A DNA stretch of 64,000 bases from Polymorphum gilvum SL003B-26A1 (lineage in GTDB: Bacteria > Pseudomonadota > Alphaproteobacteria > Rhizobiales > Stappiaceae), in NCBI RefSeq assembly GCF_000192745.1, contig NC_015259.1, forward strand, positions 2,433,001-2,497,000. Direction: 5' to 3'. Each line of letters opens with the position of its first letter. Position 1 is the first letter of the stretch. The position numbers and the translations under genes are program-made. The notes beneath the pieces were generated by a model. That model searched no databases. It was not told where the DNA came from and saw only the letters and a list, made by a program, of their open reading frames with translations. Below, piece after piece: positions 11,047 through 20,142 of this stretch.

Positions 11047-12186
11047 TCAGTCGGTCCTGTCGCTGGAGGAAGCCTCAGGCTCTGTGAAGGCGGGCATGAG
11101 GATCCGGAACGTCGTCTTGCGCGGCTGGCTGTCGCATTCGATGACCCCTCCATGGTCACCGATGATCTTGGCGACCAGCGCCAGGCCGAGTCCCGATCCG
11201 TTGGGCTTGGTGGTGATGAACGGTTCGAACAGGTGCGGCAGCAGGTCCTCGGGCACGCCAGGGCCGTTGTCCCTGACGCAGAACTCCAGCGGCAGGCTAA
11301 CCTTTTCGGTCGTGCCGGGCACCGACAGGCGCACGCCGGGGCGGAACGCCGTCGTGATCCGGATCTCGCCGTCCGGATCGTCGCCGATCGCCTCGCTGGC
11401 GTTCTTCACCAGGTTCAGGAAAACCTGGATCAGCTGGTCCCGATTGGCGTGGACCGGCGGCAGCGACGGATCGTAGTCCTCGACGATCCGCTTGCCGCGG
11501 GCGAACCCAGAATCCGCCAGCCTTTTGACGTGATCGAGCACCACGTGGATGTTGACCGGCTCGCGCTCGATCGGCCGCTCGTCCGAGAACACTTCCATCC
11601 GGTCGACCAGCTTCACGATGCGGTCGGCTTCGTCCATGATCAGCCGGGTCAGCGCCCGGTCCTCCTCGCTCGCCGACTGCTCGAGCAGTTGCGCCGCGCC
11701 GCGGATGCCCGACAGCGGGTTCTTGATCTCGTGGGCGAGCATCGCGGCGAGCCCGGTCACCGTCCGCGCCGCGCCGCGCGAGGTCAGCTGGCGGTCGATC
11801 TTCTCCGCCATGCCTCGTTCGAGGAACATCAGCACGACGGCCCCGGGACGCTCGACCACCGGTGCGGCGTGGATGTCGACGACGCGGTCCGGGCCGATGC
11901 GCGGCGAGCCGATGTCGACCTTGTATTCGTTGACCGGCGCGCCGCGCTCCCGCACCTGCTCGATCAGGGTCAGCAGCGGGCTGCCGAACGGGACGAAATA
12001 GTCGATCGGATGGCGGCGCAGCACCGAGACGCTGGAGCGCAGGAAGATCTCGGCGGCGATGTTGGCCGCCTCGATGACGCCGTCGGGCGCGACGAGCAGC
12101 ACCGGATGCGGCAGGGAATCGAGGATGGTCGGACCGTCGCTGGCCAGCGCAGCCGTGCGTCCTTCGTAAGAGGCGGCGGACATCAT
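11047..12186 (-). CDS. ntrB: Nitrogen regulation sensor kinase/phosphatase NtrB (NRII)
   Basis: Soluble PAS-containing histidine kinase that phosphorylates and dephosphorylates NtrC under PII protein control (379 aa). The N-terminal PAS domain (about 18-125) contains [15 protein letters not shown]. HisKA has phospho-acceptor H152 in [14 protein letters not shown], and HATPase_c has the N box NLVKNASEA and G box GSGLGLALV. No transmembrane segment is seen, as expected. Start ATGATG: the first ATG overlaps the dusB stop as ATGA, and the ntrC start follows the ntrB stop after one base, so the three genes form a translationally coupled operon. Confidence 0.95.
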   Translation of the reverse strand: MMSAASYEGRTAALASDGPTILDSLPHPVLLVAPDGVIEAANIAAEIFLRSSVSVLRRHPIDYFVPFGSPLLTLIEQVRERGAPVNEYKVDIGSPRIGPDRVVDIHAAPVVERPGAVVLMFLERGMAEKIDRQLTSRGAARTVTGLAAMLAHEIKNPLSGIRGAAQLLEQSASEEDRALTRLIMDEADRIVKLVDRMEVFSDERPIEREPVNIHVVLDHVKRLADSGFARGKRIVEDYDPSLPPVHANRDQLIQVFLNLVKNASEAIGDDPDGEIRITTAFRPGVRLSVPGTTEKVSLPLEFCVRDNGPGVPEDLLPHLFEPFITTKPNGSGLGLALVAKIIGDHGGVIECDSQPRKTTFRILMPAFTEPEASSSDRTD

Positions 12187-13199
12187 GCGGCGCTCCGGGA
12201 GGGTTGGCCGGCGAACCAGGACCGGGCGAGGGCGAGCACCTGCCTGGGGTCGTCGGCGGTCATCAGTCCGGCCCGCACGGACGCCGGAACGTTGTCGGTC
12301 AGGTCGAGATACCAGCCGAGATGCTTGCGGGCGATGCGGCGCCCGAGGTCCAGTCCGTAATGGCTCAACAGATCCTCGTAATGTTCCAGGACGATGTCGC
12401 AGAGGGTGGAACCCGACGGTTCAGCCTGCCGCTCGCCCGTCTGCAGATAGGCGCCAACGTGGCCCACAAGCCAGGGACGCCCGTAGGCGCCGCGCCCGAT
12501 CATCACGCCGGCCGCCCCCGACAGCGCCAGCATGCGGTCGGCATCGTCGAAGGACAGGCAGTCGCCGTTGGCGATCACGGGAATGTCGACTGCCTCGACA
12601 ACGGCCCGGATCGCGGCCCAGTCGGCCGCGCCCTTGTAGAACTGGTTCCGGGTCCGCCCATGTACCGTTACGAGCTGCACGCCGGCCGCCTGCGCCCGCC
12701 GCGCCAGCTCCGGCGCGTTGATCGACTGGGCGTCCCAGCCGAGCCGCATCTTGACCGTCACCGGCACGCTGACCGCGCCGACCGTCGCCTCGATCAGGCC
12801 GAGCGCGTGGTCGAGGTCGCGCATCAGCGCCGACCCCGAATAGCCGGTGGTCACGCGCTTGGCCGGACAGCCCATGTTGATGTCGATGATCGAGGCCCCG
12901 GCGCCTTCGGCGATTCGTGCCGCCTCCGCCATCCAACGGGCCTCGCGGCCTGCCAGCTGCACCACGTGCAGTCCGATGCCCTTCCCCTCGGCCCGTGTCC
13001 GCATCTCCACGTCGCCCTGAACGAGGGATTCGCTGGCGACCATCTCCGACACCACAACGCCGGCGCCAAAACGGGACGCCAGCCGGCGGAAGGGCAGGTC
13101 CGACACGCCGGACATCGGGGCCAGGAGGGCGCGATTGGCTATCACCAGCGGGCCAATACGCAGGCCGTCGCAACCGGGACTATGCGTTGATTTGCTCAT
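12183..13199 (-). CDS. dusB: tRNA-dihydrouridine synthase DusB (NifR3)
   Basis: FMN-dependent enzyme reducing uridine to dihydrouridine in tRNA (338 aa). The TIM-barrel starts with [20 protein letters not shown], and catalytic C111 lies in NMGCPAKRV followed by [10 protein letters not shown]. The FMN phosphate-binding end is seen in [13 protein letters not shown]. The C-terminal helical domain contains RKHLGWYL. The open frame runs upstream beyond 13199, but [12 protein letters not shown] is the first plausible start and the longer version would overlap the ispDF promoter region. dusB (nifR3) heading ntrBC is the standard arrangement in many proteobacteria. No strong Shine-Dalgarno is visible, so the exact start is less certain. 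Confidence 0.92.
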   Translation of the reverse strand: MSKSTHSPGCDGLRIGPLVIANRALLAPMSGVSDLPFRRLASRFGAGVVVSEMVASESLVQGDVEMRTRAEGKGIGLHVVQLAGREARWMAEAARIAEGAGASIIDINMGCPAKRVTTGYSGSALMRDLDHALGLIEATVGAVSVPVTVKMRLGWDAQSINAPELARRAQAAGVQLVTVHGRTRNQFYKGAADWAAIRAVVEAVDIPVIANGDCLSFDDADRMLALSGAAGVMIGRGAYGRPWLVGHVGAYLQTGERQAEPSGSTLCDIVLEHYEDLLSHYGLDLGRRIARKHLGWYLDLTDNVPASVRAGLMTADDPRQVLALARSWFAGQPSRSAA

Positions 13200-13356
13200 A
13201 TCGTGTGCACTAACCGAATTGCCTACACAATAGCCACATTTTGCATTGCGGCAAGGGGGAAGTTGTCGGGGCGCCGACAATATGGTTGAGAAGGGAAAAG
13301 GCAACTGCAACGAGCGGATCGCCGCGCCGCGACGCTCCGCGCCAGGGAGACGCCCC

Positions 13357-14589
13357 ATGCCCAATTCGGTCGCGGTCCTGATCGTCGCCGCAGGCCGCGG
13401 TTCGCGCCTGGCCGATGCAGCGGACGGGCTGCCCAAGCAGTATGTCGCCATCGGCGGCCGCCCGATCCTGAGCCATACCCTGGCCGCGGTCCTCTCCGCC
13501 CCCGGTATCGACTGTGTCCTCGTCGTCATCCACCCCGACGACCGCGACCTTTACGATCGCGCCGTCAAGCCGTTTTCTGCCGCCGAGCGCGCGCGCCTGC
13601 TGGCGCCGGCGCAAGGCGGCGCCACGCGTCAGGCCTCTGTCCGCGCCGGGTTGGAGGCGCTCGAAGCCCGCACACCCGACTTCGTGTTGGTGCACGACGC
13701 CGCCCGCCCGTTCGTCGGCGCCGACCTGATCGCCCGGGTTGTCGCAGGACTTGCCGACGGCGCGGATGCCGTCCTCGCCGCCGTGCCGGTCGTCGACACG
13801 CTCAAGCGGTCGCGCGGCGGGCTGTTCGTCGAGGACACCGTCGACCGCACGGGGCTGTGGGCGGCGCAAACGCCGCAGGGCTTCCGCTACCGCGCCATCC
13901 TCGACGCCCACCGGGCGGCGGTGTCCGCCAGCATGGACGGCTTCACCGACGACACGGCGGTTGCCGAATGGGCCGGCATGGCGGTGCACTTGATCGAAGG
14001 CGACGCCGGCAACTACAAGATCACGTCCAGGGGCGACCTGGAGCGCGCGAGACGGAGCCTGCCGATGACCGATTGGAACGCCTTGTCCGACATCAGGGTC
14101 GGCACCGGTTACGACGTCCATGCCTTCGAGGCTGGCGACGCCGTCGTCCTCGGCGGCATTTCCGTTCCCCATGAGCGCAGGCTGGCCGGCCATTCCGACG
14201 CCGACGTCGTTCTGCACGCCCTGACCGACGCCATTCTCGGCGCCATCGCCGAGCAGGACATCGGCGCCCATTTTCCGCCCTCGGATCCGCAATGGAAGGG
14301 GGTCGCGTCCGACCGCTTCCTGGTCCACGCGGTCGATCTGGTGCGCGCCCGCGGCGGCCGGATCGCCCATCTCGACGTCACCGTGGTGTGCGAAGTGCCG
14401 AAGATCGGCCCGGTTCGCGAAGCCATGCGCACCCGCATCGCAAGCATCTGCCGCCTGCCGGTCGGCCGTGTCTCCGTCAAGGCGACCACCTCGGAACGGC
14501 TCGGCTTCACCGGTCGCAAGGAAGGCATTGCGGCCCTGGCAACGGCGACCGTGCGTCTTCCCCCGCCCGACGAGGAGGAACCTGAATGA
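13357..14589 (+). CDS. ispDF: Bifunctional IspD/IspF isoprenoid synthesis enzyme
   Basis: Fusion of 2-C-methyl-D-erythritol 4-phosphate cytidylyltransferase (IspD, about residues 1-230) and 2-C-methyl-D-erythritol 2,4-cyclodiphosphate synthase (IspF, about 245-405), two non-consecutive steps of the MEP pathway. IspD motifs: [12 protein letters not shown] and the [10 protein letters not shown] segment. IspF motifs: [10 protein letters not shown] with metal-binding Asp and His, and [18 protein letters not shown]. Length 410 aa is usual for the alphaproteobacterial fusion. The ATG at 13357 follows AGGGAGACGCC, a good Shine-Dalgarno sequence; an earlier ATG at 13282 gives an unconserved extension. 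Downstream it overlaps the CinA-domain gene by ATGA. Confidence 0.95.
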   Translation: MPNSVAVLIVAAGRGSRLADAADGLPKQYVAIGGRPILSHTLAAVLSAPGIDCVLVVIHPDDRDLYDRAVKPFSAAERARLLAPAQGGATRQASVRAGLEALEARTPDFVLVHDAARPFVGADLIARVVAGLADGADAVLAAVPVVDTLKRSRGGLFVEDTVDRTGLWAAQTPQGFRYRAILDAHRAAVSASMDGFTDDTAVAEWAGMAVHLIEGDAGNYKITSRGDLERARRSLPMTDWNALSDIRVGTGYDVHAFEAGDAVVLGGISVPHERRLAGHSDADVVLHALTDAILGAIAEQDIGAHFPPSDPQWKGVASDRFLVHAVDLVRARGGRIAHLDVTVVCEVPKIGPVREAMRTRIASICRLPVGRVSVKATTSERLGFTGRKEGIAALATATVRLPPPDEEEPE

Positions 14590-15095
14590 CCGACATAGCG
14601 TCTCTGCTGCCCGAAGCGGAAAAGCTCGTCGCTGCCTGCCGCACCCGGGGAGTGATGCTCGCCGCCGCCGAATCCTGCACCGGCGGCTTGCTGTGCGGCC
14701 TGCTGACGGAAGTCTCCGGCGCTTCCGCGGTTCTCGACCGCGGCTTCGTCACCTATTCGAACGAGGCCAAGGCGGACATGCTCGGCGTTCCGGCCGACCT
14801 CATCGAGCGGCACGGAGCCGTCAGCCGGGAGGTCGCCCTCGCCATGGCGACCGGCGCGCTCGCGCGCTCACGGGCCGATATCGCCGTCTCGATCACGGGC
14901 ATTGCCGGTCCGGGCGGCGGCAGCGCGGACAAGCCGGTCGGCACGGTCCATTTCGCGCTCGCGACACGCTCCGGAACGGCCGAACACAGCGCGCGCCTGT
15001 TCGACAACGCCGGCCGGGCCGGCATCCGTCGGGACGCCATCCGGCACGCGCTGGAACTTGTTTCAAATGCAATCTTTTGCCTGAAGCAATTCTAA
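14586..15095 (+). CDS. CinA C-terminal domain protein, nicotinamide-nucleotide amidohydrolase PncC
   Basis: Stand-alone CinA C-terminal domain (169 aa) that in characterised members deamidates nicotinamide mononucleotide for NAD recycling. Diagnostic segments: [20 protein letters not shown] with the catalytic Ser/Cys-Thr region, [17 protein letters not shown], and [22 protein letters not shown]. The N-terminal molybdopterin-binding-like half of full-length CinA is absent, as in E. coli PncC (YgaD). The start overlaps the ispDF stop (ATGA), so the two are co-translated; this adjacency is common in alphaproteobacteria. Confidence 0.92.
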   Translation: MTDIASLLPEAEKLVAACRTRGVMLAAAESCTGGLLCGLLTEVSGASAVLDRGFVTYSNEAKADMLGVPADLIERHGAVSREVALAMATGALARSRADIAVSITGIAGPGGGSADKPVGTVHFALATRSGTAEHSARLFDNAGRAGIRRDAIRHALELVSNAIFCLKQF

Positions 15096-15182
15096 AACCG
15101 GAGGCGCTAGGGTTCAGCTTCGCACAAGCTCCAGGTGCAGGCCTGCGCCGGTCGGAGGTTGCGCACCGCCCCTGGGGGTCTC

Positions 15183-15653
15183 ATGAGGAAGTATCTGGCT
15201 GCACTTCTGCTTCTGGCGCTCGCGAGCGATCGGGCGTGGTCGCAGTCCCTCCCGAACCCGGGAGACTTTTTTCTGATTGCCCGGTTGCCGGACGGCAAGT
15301 TTCACGCAAGCCACAAGGTTCTGTCCGAGGCTCATGCCGACTTCCGCGAAGTCCGCTATTGCGGCCGTTCGTTCTGGGTCCGGCCGCTGACCGTCGCCTG
15401 GACCCAGGTGGAGGCGCAGAACAACCGCGAAGTGACCCTCGAATTCAACGAGGGGCGCGGCTGGCTGCCGATCTGCGCGAACCCGGAAAAGCAGGTAACC
15501 CTCGCTGATATCGGCATAATCGGCGATCCGTTCGACATCCTCCGCCTGGGTGAGACAACGGTCCAGTCGGAAAACCGCTTCTCGGCCATTCGCCGCTCCT
15601 TTTCCGATATCACCATCGCACCGCCGCAGCGGCCGACCTATCACAGTCGGTAA
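15183..15653 (+). CDS. Small secreted protein of unknown function (tandem paralogue A)
   Basis: No function recognised. The 156-aa product from the ATG at 15183 begins with a signal peptide (MRKYLAALLLLALASDRAWSQ, cleavage probably after WSQ or nearby). The mature part has two Cys residues, a VRYC...WV.P.TVAW block, an EFNEGRGWLPIC block and ends with IRRSF. The same blocks, in order and spacing, occur in the next gene, so the two are tandem duplicates. The frame is open a little upstream, but only the 15183 start gives an N-terminal hydrophobic signal. Located 87 bp after the CinA-domain gene. Confidence 0.72.
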   Translation: MRKYLAALLLLALASDRAWSQSLPNPGDFFLIARLPDGKFHASHKVLSEAHADFREVRYCGRSFWVRPLTVAWTQVEAQNNREVTLEFNEGRGWLPICANPEKQVTLADIGIIGDPFDILRLGETTVQSENRFSAIRRSFSDITIAPPQRPTYHSR

Positions 15654-15841
15654 CGGACTGCTTTATCCATTCGATATTGAATAAAATTTCATCGCAAAAA
15701 GTATCCATATGGACACCTGAACCGGCAACCTCTAGTAAATATTTAGAGGATCTGGCAAGGTTTAGCTGATAATTCTTCTTCACTATCGAAGTCATCGTTC
15801 CCATATCCCTCGAATCCGAGGGTCAAGAAGATGGCGATCCA

Positions 15842-16276
15842 GTGAGATACGTGTGCGGCGTGCCGCTCCTCCTGCTGCTTTCGATGGAACCGGTTGCGGC
15901 TCAGCCCCAGCCGGTGGCAGGAGAATATCACGTGATTTCCCGGGAAAATGGTTCGCGCTTCCGCGGCAGCCATCAGATCCTGAAGGCTGCTCAAGCGGGC
16001 TACTACAGGGTCCGCTACTGCGATCAGGAATACTGGGTCCTGCCGCGTACCGTGGCATGGGCCGAGAAGGAAGCTGCTCGCGGATACACGCTGCGGGTGG
16101 AATTCAGCCGCGGTCGCGGCTGGGTTCCGCTGTGCGAGTCGCCGCAGACCCAGGTCAGGCTCACCGACCTCGGCCTCGGCAAGGCCGCCGAGCAGATGAC
16201 CCTCTCCGGCCTCGATCCGTCGTCCGGACGCCAGAACCGGCTGACAACGATCCGCCGGGCGTTCAACCCGAGGTGA
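15842..16276 (+). CDS. Small secreted protein of unknown function (tandem paralogue B)
   Basis: Unrecognised 144-aa product with a signal peptide (VPLLLLLSMEPVAAQ, cleavage likely after VAA) and GTG start. Shares with the preceding gene the pattern SH..L, VRYC...YWV.P.TVAW, EF..GRGW.P.C, QV.L.D.G and a final Q.NR...IRRAF, including both Cys residues. The two Cys may form a disulfide in the periplasm. A five-codon reading frame (ATGGCGATCCAGTGA, 15831) ends overlapping the GTG start as GTGA and is preceded by AAGAAG, so translation could be coupled to a mini-cistron. Convergent with ratA, with only 14 bp between the stops. Confidence 0.7.
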   Translation: MRYVCGVPLLLLLSMEPVAAQPQPVAGEYHVISRENGSRFRGSHQILKAAQAGYYRVRYCDQEYWVLPRTVAWAEKEAARGYTLRVEFSRGRGWVPLCESPQTQVRLTDLGLGKAAEQMTLSGLDPSSGRQNRLTTIRRAFNPR

Positions 16277-16290
16277 ACCACCCCGCCCAC

Positions 16291-16764
16291 CTATCTGGCG
16301 GCGCGCGCGTCCTTGCACCCGTAGACCTCGTCGGCGCGCGCCTCGAAGGCCGAGACGAACTTGCGGAAGGCGAGATCGAACATCGCCCCCATCAGCGCCG
16401 CCAGGGTCCGGCTCCTGAAATCGTAGGAGATGAAGAAACCGACCTGGCACGACTCCGGTCCGGCCGGGACGAAGGTCCAGCGGTTCTCCAGATGCGTGAA
16501 CGGCCCGTCGAGATACTCGACCAGGATTTCGCCCTTTTCGGGATCGAGCTGCACCCGGCTGGTGAAGGTTTCGCGGAACATCTTGTAGGCCACGGTCATG
16601 TCGGCGACGAGAACCTCCCGACCGTCGTCGAACGGCTTGCGGCCGCGAATGACGAGGCTGCGGCACAGCGGCACGAACTGCGGGTATTTCTCCACGTCCG
16701 CCACCAGGGCGAACATGTTCCTGGCGCTGTGCGCAACTTCGTGGATGGTGTGGAAAGACGGCAT
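16291..16764 (-). CDS. ratA: RatA / COQ10-like START-domain protein
   Basis: Type II toxin-antitoxin RatA / ubiquinone-binding COQ10 family (157 aa, family-typical length). The polyketide cyclase/START fold is recognisable from the opening MPSFHTIHEVAHSA, the segment LVADVEKYPQFVPLCRS, and the ending FRKFVSAFEARADEVYG. Yeast Coq10 helps ubiquinone function; in E. coli RatA was described as inhibiting 70S ribosome assembly. In alphaproteobacteria the gene regularly follows lipA, as here (70 bp downstream on the same strand), which fits a respiratory or quinone role better than a toxin role, but that is inference. Confidence 0.88.
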   Translation of the reverse strand: MPSFHTIHEVAHSARNMFALVADVEKYPQFVPLCRSLVIRGRKPFDDGREVLVADMTVAYKMFRETFTSRVQLDPEKGEILVEYLDGPFTHLENRWTFVPAGPESCQVGFFISYDFRSRTLAALMGAMFDLAFRKFVSAFEARADEVYGCKDARAAR

Positions 16765-16834
16765 GGAAGACTGCGCCCTTACCTGCTGACGCGAGCGCTC
16801 GGCGCGCCGCCATGTCGCCCTGTCAGCGATCCCC

Positions 16835-17809
16835 TCACCGACCGAGCCTGGCCGCGCGCGCGGCCCTGAGATCGGCGAAGTCCTCGCCGGCGTGATGCGA
16901 CGAGCGCGTCAACGGGCTGGCAGAGACCTTCAGGAACCCCTTGGCATAGGCGATCGTCTCGTAGGCCTTGAATTCCTCCGGCGTGACGAAGCCCATGACC
17001 GGATGATGCTTTTTCGACGGCTGCAGATACTGGCCGATGGTCAGGAAATCGACGTCCGCCGTCCTCAGGTCGTCCATCAGCTGAAGCACCTCGTTGCGCT
17101 CCTCACCGAGGCCAACCATGATGCCCGACTTGGTGAACATGGTCGGATCGAGCTCCTTGACCCGCTGCAGCAACCTGATGGAGTGGAAGTAGCGCGCGCC
17201 GGGCCGGACCTTGAGATATTTCGACGGCACCGTTTCCAGGTTGTGGTTGAACACGTCCGGCTTGGCCGCCACGACGATTTCCAGCGCGCCCTCCTTGCGC
17301 AGGAAGTCGGGCGTCAGCACCTCGATGGTTGTCTTCGGCGCGCCGGCGCGGATCGCGGCGATGACCTCGGCGAAATGGCGCGCGCCGCCGTCTTCAAGGT
17401 CGTCGCGATCGACCGAGGTGATCACCACGTGGTCGAGCCCCATGCTGGCGACCGCGCGCGCGATGCCCTCCGGCTCGTTGGGATCGACCGGACCCGGCAT
17501 GCCGGTGCGCACGTTGCAGAAGGCGCAGGCGCGGGTGCAGGTGTCGCCGAGGATCATGAAGCTCGCATGCTTCTTCGACCAGCATTCGCCGATGTTCGGA
17601 CAGCCGGCCTCCTCGCAGACGGTCACCAGCTTGTTCTGGCGCACAACCTCCTGGGTCTCGCGATAGACGGGCGAGGTCGGCGCCTTGACGCGGATCCAGG
17701 CCGGCTTGCGCTGCACCGGATTGTCCGGGCGATGCGCCTTTTCCGGGTGCCTCGGCTTGGCCTTGTCGGCCGGTTCGGTGCGCGTGAGCGTGTCGACGAT
17801 GGTGACCAT
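16835..17809 (-). CDS. lipA: Lipoyl synthase LipA
   Basis: Radical SAM enzyme inserting two sulfur atoms into octanoylated lipoyl domains of E2/E1-beta and other carriers (324 aa). The auxiliary cluster motif is [16 protein letters not shown] (CX4CX5C) and the radical SAM motif [10 protein letters not shown] (CX3CX2C), with the late RSSHHAGE serine region. The start at ATG 17809 ([10 protein letters not shown]) matches the usual rhizobial N-terminus; a GTG three codons earlier is possible. The substrate lipoyl domains, PdhC and PdhB, are encoded about 4 kb upstream on the same strand, with lpd between. Confidence 0.95.
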   Translation of the reverse strand: MVTIVDTLTRTEPADKAKPRHPEKAHRPDNPVQRKPAWIRVKAPTSPVYRETQEVVRQNKLVTVCEEAGCPNIGECWSKKHASFMILGDTCTRACAFCNVRTGMPGPVDPNEPEGIARAVASMGLDHVVITSVDRDDLEDGGARHFAEVIAAIRAGAPKTTIEVLTPDFLRKEGALEIVVAAKPDVFNHNLETVPSKYLKVRPGARYFHSIRLLQRVKELDPTMFTKSGIMVGLGEERNEVLQLMDDLRTADVDFLTIGQYLQPSKKHHPVMGFVTPEEFKAYETIAYAKGFLKVSASPLTRSSHHAGEDFADLRAARAARLGR

Positions 17810-17873
17810 GGATCTCACATGTCCCTGTTGGGGCGGGACGTCAAGCCTTCAGTTCGCCGCACCGCCCTGCATT

Positions 17874-18302
17874 TCACACAGGCCCCGACAGGGCGGCGAG
17901 CCGTGCTGCCGTCGCCGCCGACAGCGGCCGGGAGCGACGCGTCGTCTCGTCCATCTGCACGATGACCGTGGTCGCCCGTGCCGCGCAGCGTCCGTCCTGG
18001 AAGATCGCCTGCTCGAGGGTGACCGAGCTGCTGCCGACCCGCGTCACCCGAGTGCCGATATCGACTGTGCCCGGCCACAGGATCTCCGACAGGAAGTCGA
18101 GTTCCAGCCGCGCGATGACGAAGGCGGCGCCCTTTTCCGTCAGCGGCCGGTCGCTGTCGTGCAGGATCTCGACCCGGCCGGTCTCCAGAAAGGTCGCGAA
18201 CGCCGCGTTGTTGACGTGGCCCTGACGGTCGGTGTCGCCGTAGCGCAGTTTGTCGGTCGCCCAGACGGTGAACTCGGACGGCGTCGGCACGGCAATCGGC
18301 AT
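17874..18302 (-). CDS. Acyl-CoA thioesterase, hot-dog fold (4HBT family)
   Basis: Hot-dog thioesterase of the 4-hydroxybenzoyl-CoA thioesterase/YbgC-FadM type (142 aa). The active-site region LRYGDTDRQGHVNNAAFATF carries the catalytic Asp and the HVNN helix start; the rest of the domain (VIARLELDFLSEILWPGTV, VTRVGSSSVTLEQAIF) follows the expected strand order. It should hydrolyse acyl-CoA thioesters in the cytoplasm; chain-length preference cannot be read from the sequence. Lies 64 bp upstream of lipA on the same strand and may be co-transcribed with it. Confidence 0.82.
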   Translation of the reverse strand: MPIAVPTPSEFTVWATDKLRYGDTDRQGHVNNAAFATFLETGRVEILHDSDRPLTEKGAAFVIARLELDFLSEILWPGTVDIGTRVTRVGSSSVTLEQAIFQDGRCAARATTVIVQMDETTRRSRPLSAATAARLAALSGPV

Positions 18303-18341
18303 GGGCTGGTCCTTTCCGCGGCTGATTCTGGCGCGGCAAGT

Positions 18342-18581
18342 CTAGCGCCGGATCTTGCGCCACAGGAACAGGAACACGACCGCGCCGACGGTCGCCAGCA
18401 CGAGCTGGTCGACGAAGCCGCCGGTAATGTTGAGGCGCAGGATCTCGGCCAGCTTGCCGCCGACCAGGGCGCCGATCAGGCCGACCACCAGGCTGCCGAG
18501 GAAACCACCCCGGCTGTCGAGCACCCGGTGCGCCACTGCGCCGGCAATCAGGCCGACGACGATCCAGTAGACTATGCTCAT
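18342..18581 (-). CDS. GlsB/YeaQ/YmgE family small membrane protein
   Basis: 79-aa glycine-rich integral membrane protein of the transglycosylase-associated (GlsB/YeaQ/YmgE) family. Three hydrophobic helices: IVYWIVVGLIAGAVAH, FLGSLVVGLIGALVGG and QLVLATVGAVVFLFLW, with the family motif GGFLGSLVVGLIGALVGG and a basic C-terminus RKIRR. The start ATG at 18581 is preceded by GAGGAGACGGGGCCA. Members are linked to stress responses, but biochemical function is unknown. It lies 44 bp behind lpd on the same strand. Confidence 0.85.
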   Translation of the reverse strand: MSIVYWIVVGLIAGAVAHRVLDSRGGFLGSLVVGLIGALVGGKLAEILRLNITGGFVDQLVLATVGAVVFLFLWRKIRR

Positions 18582-18625
18582 TGGCCCCGTCTCCTCATTG
18601 GCGAAAAGAACACCCGCTGGCCCGC

Positions 18626-20068
18626 TCAGAGATTGAGCACCCGGCCGTAGGCGTCCAGCACGCTTTCTTTCATCATCTCCGACAGCGTTGGATGCGGGAA
18701 GACGGTGTGCATCAGGTCTTCCTCGGTCGTCTCCAGGTTCATGGCGACGACGAAGCCCTGGATGAGTTCGGTAACCTCCGCCCCGACCATGTGCGCGCCG
18801 AGCAGCTGGCCGGTCTTGGCGTCGAAGATGGTCTTGACCAGCCCGTCCGGCTCGCCGAGGGCGATCGCCTTGCCGTTGCCCATGAACGGGAAACGGCCGA
18901 CCCGGATCTCGTAGCCCGCCTCTTTGGCCCTGGGCTCGGTCAGGCCGACCGAGGCGACCTGCGGATGGCAGTAGGTGCAGCCGGGGATCATCGCCTTGTT
19001 CATGGCGTGGACGTTGAGGCCCTTGATCTTCTCGATGCAGATGACGCCCTCGTGCTCCGCCTTGTGCGCGAGCATCGGCGGGCCGGCGACGTCGCCGATG
19101 GCGTAGATGCCGGGCACGCTGGTGCGGCCGTAGCCGTCGGTGACGACGCAACCGCGGTCGGTCTTCACGCCGAGCGCCTCGAGGCCGAGGTTCTCGATGT
19201 TGCCGACCACGCCGACCGCCGAGATCATCTTCTCCGCCGTCAGCTCCTGCATCTTGCCGTCCTTAGTCTCGACCGTGGCGACGACCTTGCCGCCGCCCTT
19301 CTTCACCGCCGACACCTTCGCCTCGGTGATAAACTTCAGACCCTGCTTTTCCATCTGCTTGCGGGCCAGGGCGGAGATCTCCGGATCCTCGACCGGCATG
19401 ATGGTCGGCATCATCTCGATCACCGTCACTTCGGCGCCCATGGTCCGGTAGAAGGACGCGAACTCGATGCCGATGGCGCCGGAACCCATGACGATCAGCG
19501 ACTTGGGCATCGCCGGCGGCACCATGGCCTCGAAATAGGTCCAGATGTCCTTGCCGTCCGGCTCGATGCCGGGGATGACGCGCGGGCGCGCGCCGGTCGC
19601 AACGATGATGTGCTTGGCCTTGTAGACGCCCTCGCCCCGGGTGCCCTTGGGCGCCGGGTGCTGCGGTTCGGCGGCCTTCTTGGTCGGCTTGGCGACGGTG
19701 ACCTCGCCCGGCTTGGTGATCTTGCCCTCGCCCCAGAGGACGTCGACCTTGTTCTTCTTCATCAGGAAGCCGACGCCGCCGTTCAGCTGCCCCGACACGC
19801 CGCGCGAGCGCTTGACCACCGCTGCCGGATCGAACGAGACGTTGTCGGCCGACAGGCCGTAGTCCTTGGCGTGCTTCATGTAATGGTAGATCTCGGCCGA
19901 GCGCAGCAGCGCCTTGGTCGGGATGCAGCCCCAGTTGAGGCAGATGCCGCCCAGGTGCTCGCGCTCGACGATCGCCGTCTTGAAGCCGAGCTGCGCGGCG
20001 CGGATCGCGGTCACGTAGCCGCCCGGCCCCGAGCCGATGATGATGACGTCGTAAGCGGTGTCGGCCAT
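18626..20068 (-). CDS. lpd: Dihydrolipoyl dehydrogenase (E3) of pyruvate dehydrogenase
   Basis: FAD-dependent disulfide oxidoreductase that reoxidises dihydrolipoamide on the E2 subunit (480 aa). FAD-binding IIIGSGPGGYVTAIRAAQLG at the N-terminus, redox-active cysteines C43 and C48 in GGICLNWGCIPTK, an NAD-binding GSGAIGIEFASF motif, second FAD motif YAIGDVAG, and the C-terminal HPTLSE with the catalytic His-Glu pair. The ATG at 20068 starts the conserved MADTAYDV; a longer frame starting at 20107 lacks conservation. It closes the pdhA-pdhB-pdhC-lpd operon. A 20-residue insert rich in Lys/Ala (TKKAAEPQHPAPKGTRG, about residues 124-140) is somewhat longer than in most relatives. Confidence 0.95.
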   Translation of the reverse strand: MADTAYDVIIIGSGPGGYVTAIRAAQLGFKTAIVEREHLGGICLNWGCIPTKALLRSAEIYHYMKHAKDYGLSADNVSFDPAAVVKRSRGVSGQLNGGVGFLMKKNKVDVLWGEGKITKPGEVTVAKPTKKAAEPQHPAPKGTRGEGVYKAKHIIVATGARPRVIPGIEPDGKDIWTYFEAMVPPAMPKSLIVMGSGAIGIEFASFYRTMGAEVTVIEMMPTIMPVEDPEISALARKQMEKQGLKFITEAKVSAVKKGGGKVVATVETKDGKMQELTAEKMISAVGVVGNIENLGLEALGVKTDRGCVVTDGYGRTSVPGIYAIGDVAGPPMLAHKAEHEGVICIEKIKGLNVHAMNKAMIPGCTYCHPQVASVGLTEPRAKEAGYEIRVGRFPFMGNGKAIALGEPDGLVKTIFDAKTGQLLGAHMVGAEVTELIQGFVVAMNLETTEEDLMHTVFPHPTLSEMMKESVLDAYGRVLNL

Positions 20069-20142
20069 GGTCGTTTCCTCGGAAAGTCGTAGGGAGGCAT
20101 ACGGCACGGCCCCACGAGCCGCGCCGTATGCCGGCGCCGTGC

